Shown: positions 24,263-36,199 of the stretch, one piece after another | Layout of the letters: each line of letters begins with the position of its first letter | Position numbering within the stretch: the first letter of the stretch is position 1 | Assembly: GCA_021432635.1 (NCBI GenBank) | Contig: MU270101.1 | Span: forward strand, 1 to 64,000 | DNA from: Thozetella sp. PMI_491 | Taxonomy: Eukaryota > Ascomycota > Sordariomycetes > Chaetosphaeriales > Chaetosphaeriaceae | Length of the DNA stretch: 64,000 nucleotides | Reading direction: 5' to 3' | Notes under the pieces: generated by a model | What the model saw: only the letters and a program-made list of their open reading frames with translations | Told to the model about the DNA's origin: nothing | Databases searched by the model: none | Translations under genes and position numbers: made by a program

Positions 24263-24954
24263 AGTCAACTTTACACCTTCGGTGACTGCGATGTGTTGTA
24301 TTGCCCGTGGATGTCAGTCGAAATAACCGGGATCAAAACGGAAATTTCGGTTTTAAATCAGCGAAATCTACAAATAAGATCCTAAAAACAAGTAGACAAC
24401 GCCATTTATAGTTATTGAATACGGTGAGACTGTAACATTGCCAAGTGTACCTGGTTGTATCAATGGGTAACGTCTAGCTGTGAGTGGAATACTTTCCCTT
24501 CCCGGAGCTAAACTATAGGTCATACTATACGAGATGTAGTAAACCATGTATATTAAAGGTCACATATGCGACTTCTGCGCCACACGGATAAGTGCAGCAT
24601 TTTTGATAGCGCCGAGGTCTGCCTAGAAGCAAACCAATGGGAGCTCATCTCACCGTTCTATAATTATATAGGCTAAATTATAGCTTGTTTTCGAAGGTTA
24701 CAGACGCGCGTACGTCATGCCTCCCGCTGCTTTTACGCGTTAGCTTGCAGTATGGATGCGCTACTACGTTGGAGCGCATTGCAGGCAGAGTGTGCTTGTC
24801 ATTTAGATTAACGATGCCTCTGCCTTATAAAAGTAGTCAAAGAGAGAAAGCTACCTTTTAATATTGAAAGTAGCCAATACCAAACCCCCCGATAAATGTC
24901 TTTTAATTCCGGGACCGTCCGCAGGACCAAGAACCAGTGGCGTTTGACCACCGC
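24263..24954. other. Intergenic, no supported gene
   Basis: This AT-rich region lies between the secreted-protein start and the HET remnant. No coding frame, repeat or RNA fold was recognised. Confidence 0.4.
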
Positions 24955-25979
24955 TCAGAGAGTGTCTAACATTTCTCCAACGCTCAGACAGAAGGGAGTG
25001 TACTGCTCTTCATGCGTGCTTTGAGGCATCTTAAGCTCCATCCACTCGTCATAATGAGATTCGAAGCTACACCTCTCAAGGCTAGCGAGGTTGTCAGCGA
25101 GATTCGGGATGTCTTCCATTTCCTTGTCACACATGATTGGATACAACCGGCAGTTAACTTGAGGATCTATATAGCTGCGGACAAAGACGGAGTTTCTCCA
25201 TCCTGATTGGATCGGGTGACCTTGACGATTTTTGTATGTATCCCAGCTTGCTGAGGCGGTTAGGCTAACTGGAACTAAGCAGCCGATGAGGCGGATGACC
25301 CCTGAGGTAACCCTACCAGTGGGGTCATCTGTAGAGGCGGAGCAGCTGGTGTCTAAGATTTGTATCCTAGACCGAAAGATAAATTGGTAACGCTCGCGGA
25401 AGTACTGGATGCCGCCAGAAATTGAGGCCCATGACCACGAAGGGGCAATGTATCTTGACGGGTAACTGGTACGACCCGGCCGAGACACGTCCCATGGGAG
25501 GCCCTCGATCAAGTCGTCCTTCCAAAGCCCCGCGAGATACGACTCCGGTCCGAGGTCTTGGTTGTGCAGTACGAAGCTTGCTAGTCCTGAGATGGCGCTC
25601 AGCTTATCTCTAGGGTTTGTCAGGTCGCGGCTGGAGTAGTCCTCTATTATCGAGCCCCAAGCAAAATACAGCGATTTTTGAGATCCGGACGTCAAGAAGT
25701 CAGTAATACGGGTGGCATGGCCTTCGTCGTCCTCATCGTCTTCATCCTTATCACTGGTGAAAATGCTCAGATGATCGTGTCGTCTGGAGCGCGCCAGCAG
25801 CCGGAATGCGCGGTAACTGAGTCCATTAAAATCCAATGTGCTACCCCCGTCTTCGTCTTGGCAGCCCTCGTCACACTCCCAGCTAATACCACCGTCCGAA
25901 AAGCGTAAGAGGCGGTGCGGTAGGATTCTCTCTTGCAGCGCCCACCCTCTCGTGGAAAGGATATTTCTGGTGGATTACT
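24955..25979 (-). pseudogene. 5'-truncated HET-domain (heterokaryon incompatibility) gene
   Basis: The frame opens inside the C-terminal part of a HET domain: RNILSTRGWALQERILPHRLL, then FSDGGISWECDEGC. It continues with the usual post-HET region, including IIEDYSSRDLTNPRDKLSAISGLA and YIAPSWSWASI, and ends at 24955. HET proteins act in fungal allorecognition cell death. Upstream of 25980 the expected N-terminal two thirds of the domain (the YVALSYCWG-type start) is absent and unrelated sequence follows, so this is a truncated copy rather than a working gene. About 340 residues are continuous. It could be the end of a gene split by a rearrangement. Neighbours give no functional link. Confidence 0.75.
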
Positions 25980-26610
25980 TGGCTTCCTTGACCCAACAGT
26001 TTCCTTTAATATTTCGGAAGTCGGAAACGTCCCAGTCCCAAAATCCCCGGTTGCAGCCTGGAGTGTCATCCACGGTAAATGTGACCATGGCACTGCCCTA
26101 TGACCTCTGTGATAGCATCCTCGTTGCTACATACGCTATCAGGGATCTCGCCGGACGGGTTAGAAGTGGGTTATACGCCTGGGCACGAGACGCAACGGCG
26201 GTGAGGTAATAGTGGCAGAGCTTCCAAGGCCTGAGCGGCCACATGGCACCCAAAAGTGTGTTGTTCGGGCCCACCTCAGAGCAGTTGCAATCAGATTGTA
26301 ATTTTTATTGCAAGCAAGGCAATTTATCTTTGGCAAGCCTCAAGACTAGCGCTGCGCACATATGAAAAAGACATAGAAATTCACATAGCAGATACCGTAA
26401 TAAGCTATTATAAGGTTCATAATTCTATACCTTTTTCTTCTTATAGATTTTAAAGCAGCTATATATCGCCTCTACTATAACGCTTACTAGTAAGGTGTTC
26501 TAGTTGCCTACACTCAGCGAAATCCTCTAACACATTAAGGACGAGACTGTACACACAGAATATCTAGAGAGACGTGTTACGAAAGAAACCTCAAATGCGT
26601 GCGTAGCGAA
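25980..26610. other. Intergenic, past the truncation point of the HET gene
   Basis: The region holds no recognisable HET N-terminus. It includes AT-rich DNA at about 26340-26500. The junction near 25980 is where a breakpoint would lie. Confidence 0.4.
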
Positions 26611-29600
26611 TCAAATGGCATTATTTACGGAGCAGCCAATTCCCACTCTTGTCGTTCCTGACAAGCCAGTCATCTCTCCGAAAGAATACTGCAGCTTTGA
26701 TCTTGCCAAGGCTCCCCGTCGCGCCTTGTCGGGCATTGTCGACATCCCTTCGCAGGTTTCCAAAATTTGGGAGTCGCAGATGTAGTAAAGACGCCCTGCC
26801 AAGGTATCTGGGTCTGCGGGAAGATACGGCCATTCGATGAAGGAGGACACGACCAGAACCAGGATCATGTAGACCAGGACGCTGACCACCATCCAAGTAC
26901 AGATCTCGTGTGCCTCCCAAGTGAGTGTAAGCGAGTAAGGCACGTTGGAAAGCAGAATGGGGGTGAATTTGGAAACAAAGCCGGCCAGAGCAACTGCGCC
27001 GAGGTAGACATCGCGATATTCGATCGCCTTCCACAGCCCACTGAATACGTTAGTGGCGGGTGAGACGAGAACGGATCGCTCTGCCAGCTGTGGGTGGCTC
27101 GAGAGCTTGCGATAAGACGTCAGTACCGCAACTCCTACTTCTTATTAGCTAATACTGTCCAACTACGAAATTTGCAGCAATTGTAGCCGTGTAATACTAC
27201 TCACGTGAGAAGTGATAATCCCAAAAAAAGGTGATGGCGGTGCCTATGCCGGCAAAGAGAAACCGGACCCCAAAGCCTTGATTATCCATGAAGCGCTCAA
27301 AAGGTGTGTCCATCGAGGTATTTTCGTAATAGAGAATAATATACAACAAGTTGCACAAGAATACGAGAAAGAGAGTATTAGCGATGTGTTCCCGCCTGGA
27401 AGAGTCGATGCTGTCGAAGAAACCTGTGCAACAGCGCCAGGCAGGCCTTCGTTTGTCACTTGCTATCACTTTCTGATTCGAGGTCTGGCCGTCGTCGCTG
27501 GCAAATATGCCAAACTCCTCTCGGCCTCGCTTGTCGCGAAATGGCCCAAGGCTGAAGGTCGTTCCTCTCATTGTCTCTGCTATATGACTTTTGCTTATAT
27601 GCCTCCCACGTTTTGGCGGGTTGATCCGCCGCGCGAGATCAATTGTTCTTTCGTGGGTCAGGATCGAGGCAATGCCAACCACGCTCCTCGGACAGGCACT
27701 GAGACCGGACTTCCACTTCCACAGAATGACACTTATGGCGACGAAGAAGACACAGAGGATGACCAAGATGACCTCTGCTGCGACAGCGGGGCCGCGAAAC
27801 GTGCTAAGCCCCATATAACAGTCGGAAAAGTCGCCGGGCGCACAGCTGCCGAATACCTTCAGCCCGACGGCCTCGCTCGAGAGCGAAACCAGGACACCCG
27901 ACAGCAGAGTGGCCAGGTCGGTTAGAATCGGCAGCGGGTCGCGCAGGTTCCACATGAGGGTAAGGCTCGTCAGCGGACCAGTCAAGCCGCCAGGAGACAG
28001 ACAGAGTGAGTATGCGACAGGGACACCGCCGTAGTGCCGCAGGGTTCGGAACGGCAGCATGGAACGGAAACTAGAGCTGAAGATCTGCACCAGTACGGAT
28101 AGGAGGACCGCTGATAGGACTGGCGCGAAGCTTACGATGAAGTAGGTGTTTTCCGACACTAGATGGACAGGAATCGGGCCAGAAGGCGGGGGTACAGACA
28201 AATTTCCGGGGAACCAGGGCGGCTGCGTCTTCCCGTCTTGACCATTAGATACTGCTGGAGTGCTCATCGGGATTCGTTTAGGACCAGTCATTACCAGTGT
28301 GCTGCCCAGGATGATATATGTCACCACCTCCATGGAAGTTGCCGGAGGCTCTGTTGTTAACACGGACGTTATATCTGACTCCCTCGTTATAACGAGGCTT
28401 GTGGCAAAGGACTTTCCATCAGTCAAAATGAAAACTCCAGCATCAGTGGCCCGGGACGTAAACGGCGTTGGTGTTCTCTCTGCCTCTGGAGTCGAATTTG
28501 AGCCTTCAAATGTGCTGGGTGTGGTGGTCGAGGCAAGAGCGTTGTGCTTCGAACTAGCTCTCGATGATTCTCGAGCCGAAGACATTGCCAGCTCCGTGGA
28601 GGATGACACAAGGGAGCTAGTGTATGTTTTAGACTCATCCTTCGTTGGTTCGGTAACAACAACAGGCGGGGACACAACCCTTTCTCCGCTAGAGGTTGTC
28701 CCCGATGTTGCTGTTGGCGCTCCCGTTGTGCTAGGAGTTGCTCCAACCCTAGCACCTGAGCTGGTCTCATCTGATTGTATATTCCCGCTCGACTCAGTTT
28801 TGGAACTACCAGTTGACTTGCTGAGCTTATTTTCAAGTGTTGACGATGCCAGCATTGTACCCGTGCCAGCACCCGGAGTTGGCGTGTTTATGTTTATAGA
28901 GGTGTGAGATGATGTGGTTATCGGTCCTAACTGCTGATTCGATGTCGTTACGAGCGGAAGGCATTGCAAAGTTGCCCAGCCAAAGCCGCCATTTCTAACA
29001 TCGACCATGGACGCCCACTGGCTGCTCATGGGGCAGTCGCCTACATACGAAAACAAAGCGACAGCTGGAGGGTCAAGCATGGGAAATGCTCCGGAAGATC
29101 TGGGAATGGACTTCGGGAATTCTTCGAGTGCCACAGCCAGACAAGCAGCTGGATCATCGGTGAGTAGGTACTGGACTGGACCAGCCAAATCTGTAGTACA
29201 GGTGGCATAGAAGCTTGTCGGATTAACTGGGAGCCATGTGGGAGTGAAAGGAATAGGATTCGACCACACTGCTATGGTCACATGGGTTGAGTGCCGTATT
29301 TGGCCCCAGTCAGAGGAAGGCGGAATCGGAACCGGGACTGCAATCAGTGGCGAAGCTTGGTATCTCCGATTCGGATGTACAGTGGTAGCGAGTCTCGCGG
29401 ATGATGAGCTATTCGAACTCGGAACCCCAATATCGGAGTCTGGGGTTCTCCCTCGCGCCTGGTCGGCCGGGAGAGTTCGGTGAGCATATTCCAGCATAGC
29501 GACGAGAATTGCGAGGAAGAAGAGGATGAATAGAGTGAATGGGGGTCGGAGCGGCCATGGCTTGAAGTTGTGGAGATTTCTTATTCCTTTAGAAGGATGC

Positions 29601-29809
29601 GGTCCCGAACTGCGTGTTGGCTGGCTCGCAGGCTGTGCGATGCGTCCCGTAGGTTGAGAAGAGAGCGTCCGGCTGGATACTGCAGCTATAGAATTCCGCG
29701 AGGATATCTGGCTGCGGGTATCTATGCGTTCTAGGAGATATGTCTCTGACCCTGGCAGGTGCCGAAGAAGCTGGTCCCGCGGGCGGCCCCTGGAAAACGA
29801 CAACACCAT
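26611..29809 (-). CDS. DUF3433-type large membrane protein
   Basis: A multi-pass membrane protein of about 1,040 residues. The order is a Ser/Arg-rich N-terminus and one helix (FTLFILFFLAILVAMLEYA) near residue 95. A long Ser/Thr/Pro-rich extracellular-type stretch (about residues 300-520) follows, then a helix pair (FIVSFAPVLSAVLLSVLVQI), LPFRTLRHYGG, AEVILVILCVFFVAISVILW and a closing helix. After an intron at about 27146-27205 a second exon adds GLWKAIEYRDVYLGAVALAG and two helices with WMVVSVLVYMILVLVV. The F-R-x-x-L-P-F-R-x-L pattern and the doubled layout recall DUF3433. The start at 29809 is the first ATG in frame; an alternative ATG at 29858-29861 lies in another frame and would need an extra intron. 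No enzymatic role is known. Confidence 0.75.
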
Positions 29810-31617
29810 CGTCTGAGTCTCCAATTGTTGACGTGCTAGCACCACGAGAGGGACTTCTCATCGTTTCCTAGCACAATTTTGTCCAAGACCTCGATCTCCA
29901 AATATAATTTCACTGGGCAAAATTTTCGGCTCCTTCGCTGACCACTATGATTGTGGGCGAATCCGCACGGCAATCACTATCGCCATCTGGGAGTTGTGCG
30001 TCATAAAGAATGTGCGGGAATTGATGGAACTACTTGGGGCCGAGGCTTAGGAGGCTAGGAGGGCTCGGGAGTGTCTGCCGGGATAAACCTGCGGTCAGAG
30101 CAAATGTGACTGACTACCCCGACTCATGCAATGACAGTCACATCCATGTTATGTTAGGAAGGCGCGGCTGCATACATATTCGAATGTCACCTTCTTAAAG
30201 CCTGGCGAAGGATCAACACTCACGGCGCAGCGTTGACGGACCAATTGGCTTTAGAATTCTCTCTCAGCCTTGAGCTCTGGCACAGGCCGAAAAGGTCTGG
30301 CCCCCATTGTAGCCGGCTCAATGTAGCCAATTAGGGTTCCAGTCTATGCCTGTGTGACCTAGGCAAGCCATGGTGCAGCCTCGGTCCCAACGCAGTGTAA
30401 CTTGAGTATATTATAATGTGGCACGAAAATGGCACTCAAGGAATTGGGGTACCGATTCCCGCTCGTGTTTAGTATAAACACATAAAAATTGACACGTGCA
30501 CACTTGAAGCCAATGAATATAGCGTCTGCATCGAGTCTAGGTGCTAGAATTGGGTCCGTGTACACCATGAGTCAGGCTATAATTCAGGCTAGTTATGACC
30601 TTGCGGTGACTTTTGGGCACCTATGTATGATTATACTTTTACGGTGGGTCGCCTCAAAAAAACGCCAATCCACGCGTTCGTGTTCCAACCCCCTCATCCA
30701 TCCACACAACTGCCCATACGATTCCATACATAAAACTAGTCAATTATAAGAAAATCTAGTCTAAAATATAGCGTTTTAAAGGAAGATTTTAGTTATACAT
30801 AGCTTAATACTTGGTATACCATCCTTTAGATTTAATCACAAGTTACAACACTGAGATCCTAAAGGTAAGTCTTCGTGCGTAGGGGTTCTTTCCTAAGGTA
30901 GGGAGCGCAGGACGAGTGGGGCAATCAATTGAGGCGCGGTAAGATCTGTAGTGCAAGCATAAAGCTTAGAACTGAGATTAATTGCTGAATAGCAAGGGCT
31001 AGCTGATCTATCTAGGTAGAGACTGTGGGCTTAAATACTAAGTTGCTCTTCACGGGCTCACTCTTGGATCACTACTGATCCTGTGGGAAGTTGCCTTTGG
31101 ATCACTGGTGCTGCCGGCCATTTAGCACCTCCTTCTCGCATGAACCCCTGCTTTGCCTTGGCACAAAAATTCTTAGCAATTCCTAAGAGTCAGCCTAGTT
31201 CAGGAATCAGCGCTCTTGTCTTTAAAAGTAATTATGAAGCATACTTTAAAAGACATTTTAAATCCAGCTTGCCTTATAACCCGGTATATTATCGCTGATA
31301 TCGGCGATAGCCGAAAAAAGAAAGAAAGAAAAAAGTAACAAAAAGATTATAATTCTAACAAGCTATATCCCGTATCGTTCAAGGGCGTAGATCTTATATA
31401 GTAGTGGCTAGTATCAATGTGGTTTAAGGGAGAGACGCGTCGACGCGTTGGCGTGTGAGGGTGGGCGAAAGAAAAGGGGGCGGCGAATGGCATGTAGGTC
31501 GGATTGAGGAACTTTGTAAGGGAACGGACAAATCTGATTTGAGTTCCCTTACGCCCACGATTCTCGTTCAACTTGACTGCATCCATCTTGCAGATCCTTT
31601 GAGACACGTCTATCGCC
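29810..31617. other. Long intergenic region, no supported gene
   Basis: About 1.8 kb between divergent genes. AT-rich stretches (about 30730-30860 and 31200-31360) alternate with GC-richer DNA. Frames at 30489-30749 and 31083-31298 carry no domain. A decayed element is possible, but no terminal repeats or transposase motifs were seen. Confidence 0.4.
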
Positions 31618-32980
31618 ATGGTGATCACTACTAGTGCGCAAATCTCTCTTCTCGATTCTATTCAGGCCGAGGACTTCCATGACGATGAAGCAGCACGTAA
31701 TGACGCAATTGCTGCAGCGTATAAACTGATCCATCGTCTCCAGCACCCCGCGGAGCGTCTCCACTACATAACATTTCATCAACCTGTGATCGTTGCAACC
31801 CTCCTCACATTGCAAGATCTCGGCTTATGGGCAGCATGGGCCGCCGATGGGGAAGAAACCAAGTCGCTGCAGGCGCTGGCAACGATGGCCGATGCTAATG
31901 TGGATTTAAACCTTCTACGTACGCTGCATTATTCTCGTTTGCCACTCGTAGCTTGGCTAAGGTGAAAGCTAGGGCGCCTCTGCCGATTGATGGCTTCTGT
32001 CGATGTGCTTGATGAGGTTGCAGAGGACAGGTACAAACTAACAAGACTCACGAAGTATCTTGGCGGCAATCAGGGTCTGGGTCCAATGCAGCTCCAAGCT
32101 TGGTGAGACTTTTGAAGGATTGCTTTTTCTTCTGATTTTCATACACACTCCTTACCTATCGAATTAGGGCCGACCACTGGGAGATAATGGGCAAGAGCAT
32201 CCCGGCATTCCTACGTAAAACATCCTTCCAAGAGCCTCATGATCCCACCAATACAAGCTATCGTGATGGTAATCCCGAAAGTCTGGAGTTTTGGTCCAGG
32301 CTTACCTCTAATCCGTCCCTACAGAGGAGCTTCGGTGGTTTCATGGAAGCATGGTCCCGACAGAAACGTCCGTGGCCCGAGTATTTCGACACCAACCTTC
32401 TCCTCGAGAGCATAGACCCATCTACCCCCATCGTCGTTGATGTAGGAGGAAATGTAGGCCTTGATCTCGAGAGCTTTCTCGCCAAGCACCCCGACGTGCC
32501 TCCCGGTGCTCTGGTCTTGCAAGACAGGCCTGAGGCGCTCAAGCTCGCAAAGACGAATGAGAAGATTAAAATCGCGGAATATGATTTCTTTACTCCTCAG
32601 CCTGTAATAGGTGCGTTCTCCATCGATTCCTTGCATTATCATTTAGCTAACACTAATGTCTTCCAGGGAGCCGTGCTTACTTCTTCCACGCGGTCTTCCA
32701 TGACTGGGATAATAAAGAATCGCTCGAGATTCTCCAGAATCTTGCCTCGGCGATGAAGAAGGGATATTCTAAGCTTCTCATCTGCGATATCGTCCTTCCC
32801 CCAACTGGAGCAAGTGTACTTCAGGCCGCCATGGACATGCAAATGTTAGGCCTTGTCTCTGCAGGGGAGAGAACTGAAGCTGCTTGGAAGGAACTTCTGG
32901 AGAATTCTGGATTCAAAGTTGTCAAGCTGTGGCCAGATGGGCGTGGATACGAGATGGTGATTGAAGCCGAGCTCGCTTGA
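31618..32980 (+). CDS. SAM-dependent O-methyltransferase
   Basis: A fungal class I O-methyltransferase with an N-terminal winged-helix dimerisation domain and a C-terminal Rossmann fold. It transfers methyl from SAM to a hydroxyl of a small molecule. Four exons join cleanly. A GTACGC-GCTAG intron (about 31919-31969) links NLLR to RLCRLMASVDVLDEV. A second (about 32104-32167) restores W-ADHWEIMGKS. A third (about 32610-32666) gives VIG-SRAYFFHAVFHDWD. SAM-loop VVDVGGNVG and the catalytic HDW (FFHAVFHDWDN) are present, as are LLICDIVLP and the end GYEMVIEAELA. The total is about 395 residues, normal for the family. It lies 830 bases before an SDR gene on the same strand. The substrate is unknown. 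Confidence 0.85.
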
Positions 32981-33809
32981 CGTATGCTTGCAAGGGCCAA
33001 GGGGTGTCCAATCTTAAGAAGATCTTGACAAAATGCGGGACAGCTAAGCAACCTGTGGACCACGGGCTGGGAAAGGGGCCATTTATTAGTTGAAGTCAAG
33101 AGAGCTGAATATGGATGTACGGTGAATAGGGAGTCATGGTGATATCTGGAACAACTTTTGTGCCGTGCTCAGCCATCCACCGCCCCACGAGCACATCGCT
33201 TCCAATCTTCATACATCTTAGATAAATACCGTAGTAAAGCCAGAACTAGCTTACCTACCGTGCAGAGATGGCATTACCACTTTGCCGACGGACACATTAA
33301 AATCTTACCAATGAGCCCGAATGGAACGGAGGCGGAGGCCTAAACGCCCCGACTGCCCTCCTGTGGGTCCAGAAGATGCTGACCAAACCAGCCTAACCCA
33401 CAAGTAGTAGATGCAGGGATTCCACCCAAACGAGTCAGGGTATGCAAGAGCAGCCCGGGGTCCCTGCGGTTACGGTTTTGCCTGGAGCCCAAAGGGATGG
33501 TGCCGCTGCGAGCACCAACAACACGGCTCCCGATCAACCGGCGATGAGGAAGCTGCCGGCCTAATTATGGAGTCTCAAATTATTTTCTAATCAAATTCTA
33601 GAACGCTGAGATATCAAGCTTATTAACGCTCTTTCTTGTGGGAAGGGGTGGCCTACAAATACCATGGGTGCGCGTCCCCAAAGATATGGCTCGCCCCGAA
33701 CAGGAGCTATCACCCATAAGGACAGAAACAATCTCCACAAATACGGTTTATACTCAACACCAGTCCTTTCAGATTCTCCAAGTTCCTCAGCAATAGACTT
33801 GACGCCATT
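32981..33809. other. Intergenic, promoter of the SDR gene
   Basis: This 830-base stretch between two same-strand genes shows no domain-bearing frame. The last 150 bases before 33810 would be the 5' leader of the SDR. Confidence 0.4.
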
Positions 33810-34706
33810 ATGCCTTCCAAACGGACTGTTCTCATCACGGGATGCTCAGACGGCAGCCTGGGCTCGGCATTGGCCCTGGCCTTCCACAAAGCCGGTTGGC
33901 GTGTTTTTGCATCCGCCCGTAACATGGCCAAGCTAAAAAATGCGGTTGCTGCGGGTATTGAAACTGTACAACTGGATGTCGGGTCAGACGAGTCTGTTGC
34001 CGCTGCTGTTGCCCAAGTGAAAGAACTCACCGGAGGTTCCCTCGATACCCTCGTGAACAACGCCGGTGCTGGCTACTGTCTCCCACTCTTGGACATCGAC
34101 CTCGAAGAAGCTCGCAATTTATTTGACTTGAACGTTTTCTCTCTATTGCGAGTGACTCGCGCTTTCTTTCCGCTGCTCGTCAAGTCCAAGCACGGCGGGC
34201 TGGTGGTCAACAATACCTCAGGCTTCGGTTTCCTTACCACTGCCACACCCTTCTACGGCGTCTACTGCGCCTCTAAGGCGGCGGCAGCAAGCTTCACTGA
34301 GGTTCTGCGATTGGAGCTCGAGCCATTCGGCATCAGAGTGGTCAACCTGGTAACGGGCAGTGTCAAGTCGACCTTCTTCGACAACGCGCCGAAGGCCACG
34401 CTGCCCCCTACCTCGCTCTACAATGCGGGGAAGGAGCGTATAGAAAGGGCCATGTCCAGTGAAGAACAAGAGAAGATCGGCAGCGACCCTACGAAATGGG
34501 CAGAGTCTGTGGTCAGAGATCTTAACGGATCGAAGCCGCCGCACCTGCTTTTCCGGGGCAAAAATGCGAATCTAAGCCGCCTTGTCTCTATCCTCCCGGT
34601 TGGACTTCTGGATAGTGTCATGAAGCAAATGTCGGGGCTAGATGTGTTTGAGAAGAACTTCAAGGATCATGGAGGACTGGAAGCGATCAAGGCAAGCTCT
34701 CTATAG
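33810..34706 (+). CDS. Short-chain dehydrogenase, Ayr1-like
   Basis: An NADPH-dependent SDR of 298 residues in a single exon. The glycine motif TGCSDGSLGSALA is the form seen in yeast Ayr1 (1-acyl-dihydroxyacetone-phosphate reductase). VNNAGAGY is the conserved NNAG. The catalytic Ser lies in NNTSGFG, with YCASKAA as the Tyr-x-x-x-Lys. The length and C-terminal shape fit Ayr1 homologues, which work at lipid droplets and the endoplasmic reticulum, but this family is expanded in fungi and many members have other substrates. The start has a good context. Following the O-methyltransferase on the same strand hints at a shared pathway, without proof. Confidence 0.85.
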   Translation: MPSKRTVLITGCSDGSLGSALALAFHKAGWRVFASARNMAKLKNAVAAGIETVQLDVGSDESVAAAVAQVKELTGGSLDTLVNNAGAGYCLPLLDIDLEEARNLFDLNVFSLLRVTRAFFPLLVKSKHGGLVVNNTSGFGFLTTATPFYGVYCASKAAAASFTEVLRLELEPFGIRVVNLVTGSVKSTFFDNAPKATLPPTSLYNAGKERIERAMSSEEQEKIGSDPTKWAESVVRDLNGSKPPHLLFRGKNANLSRLVSILPVGLLDSVMKQMSGLDVFEKNFKDHGGLEAIKASSL

Positions 34707-34921
34707 GAGGGTGCATCAGGCATTGTAAGGGCTGTGGGATAGAATGTTCTGGTGTCTGAGGATCGTCTGGATTAAACCATATTCAGTAATAATACAACCA
34801 TGTTTCTTCCTCGGGTTGTACAAAAAATCAATGTGTTCCCCCGTTTTAGGCGGGGGCCAACATGTGTACATGTACTCCTTGCGCCAGGTCACTCCAGTAT
34901 ATTAGTATGAAACAACTAGTT

Positions 34922-35993
34922 CTATCTCAGGTCGGTGATGAAATCTTCCAGTGCATTCCAGCTGGTTTTGCCGGGGTAATCTAGCCGTTTTACGACTGGG
35001 TTGAAGTTGATCCACCTCACGAGGGATTCCAAGATGCGATATCCCCTGAAGTTCCGAGGGCCGCCTTTCATCTGAACCATGAGCTCTGCTGCTCTACAAT
35101 GCTGCTCTGTGGCTATCAGATCTTCCGTCATGAACTACGTCACGTTAGAACAATACACTGCCACCCAGAGGAGAGACGGCGACGTACAGAATCCGATGCT
35201 AGGGCCAATACCGTAATGATGATAGCAGGGCTGATATATTCAACCCCTTGCGTGAGGGCCTTGTTTATGGAAGATATGCAGGCACTTTTATATTCCAGGG
35301 CGTGCTTGAGGTGTAGACCGACTGTATACAGCCCTGCTAGGCTTCGGCAGGAGGATAGAAAGATGGCGTTGAGCATACTCTCATCGGAAGTCGCCAGTTG
35401 AACAGCGAGGACTCCCTCTTCCGCCTCCAAATATGCTCTCCCTGTCATCAGTTCGCACAGGTTGGCGTGGTTCCGTACATAGTGGATGTCTTCTAACCCA
35501 AAAAGGGCAAGGGTCAGTATCTTACATTAGGGACATGGAGAAAGAGTCAGACTTTTACCGTACAGTGATCGAATAGATAACTCTCGAAGCGAGTAGTGGG
35601 TCGTACCAAAGTGTTAAATGGGTCTACCGCTTGGATGGGAAAACTCGACTTGGGATCTACGTGCAGTATACTATCCGAGATATTACCCAAAGCGTAATCG
35701 CTGGCCGGAGCATGGGCTATGGGACTACCGCGATTTACCTGAGCGGCTAGCGCCGGTTGTGCGCAATTCTTGCGATGCCTTGGCTTCTCCAGCTGTAAGA
35801 CGTGCTTCTGGGTGTGCTTCTGGGCGTGCTTCTGGGCGTGCTTTTGAGCTTCCTGTTGCCGCACTTTCGCGTAGTAGCGGTAGGCAGCCTGTGAACGGAC
35901 TGTCCTACGCCATGACGTATCTGACGGGTTCTTGATTTCGATAAAATCGATAGCTCCGGTCCCTTTGGCAGATGCAGCAGTTCTTCCCGTCAT
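34922..35993 (-). CDS. Transcription-factor-like protein without zinc cluster
   Basis: Three exons encode about 335 residues. The opening IDFIEIKNPSDTSWRRTVRS and FNTLVRPTTRFESYLFDHY are the pattern of fungal regulators of the Fungal_trans_2 type that lack an N-terminal Zn2Cys6. Exon 2 (IHYVRNHANLCELM to LALASDS) is helical, with ESMLNAIFLSSCRSLAGL. Exon 3 (MTEDLIATEQHCRAAELMVQM) closes it. Introns: a GTACGG donor at about 35565 joins DHY-IHY, and GTACGT to CGTAG (about 35137-35185) joins SDS-F-MTED. A four-unit AQKH repeat (35801-35848) makes a positively charged stretch near residue 50. It converges on the SDR by about 215 bases. The role is probably regulatory but unproven. Confidence 0.65.
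35801..35848. repeat. Four-copy 12-bp tandem repeat coding AQKH
   Basis: Four consecutive 12-bp units (consensus cgtgcttctggg on the plus strand) at 35801, 35813, 35825 and 35837 encode AQKH/AQKH/AQKH/TQKH-type repeats in the gene on the minus strand. The units are nearly identical, so this is a young minisatellite that keeps the frame. Confidence 0.8.
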
Positions 35994-36199
35994 ATTTGTT
36001 GGATGCTGGTAGCGGACAGTATTGCTGTGATCAGACCCAGACCGTCACCGGGCCCATGGACAAGAGGAAGCTGCACCGGTCTCATCAGAAAAGGAAAATG
36101 CAAGCTTGGGGTGGTACCTTCCAATTAGTAATGGGTCGACGAACAGGTCCGACTTGGCGGCGTCCAATCGAGGTTCGACGCCAAGACGAGCAAATACCA

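Noticed and set aside
28260-28907. Long plus-strand frame
   Set aside because: Antisense shadow of the Ser/Thr-rich part of the DUF3433-type gene.
30730-31360. AT-rich tract suspected as a transposon relic
   Set aside because: No terminal repeats, target-site duplication or transposase motif visible.
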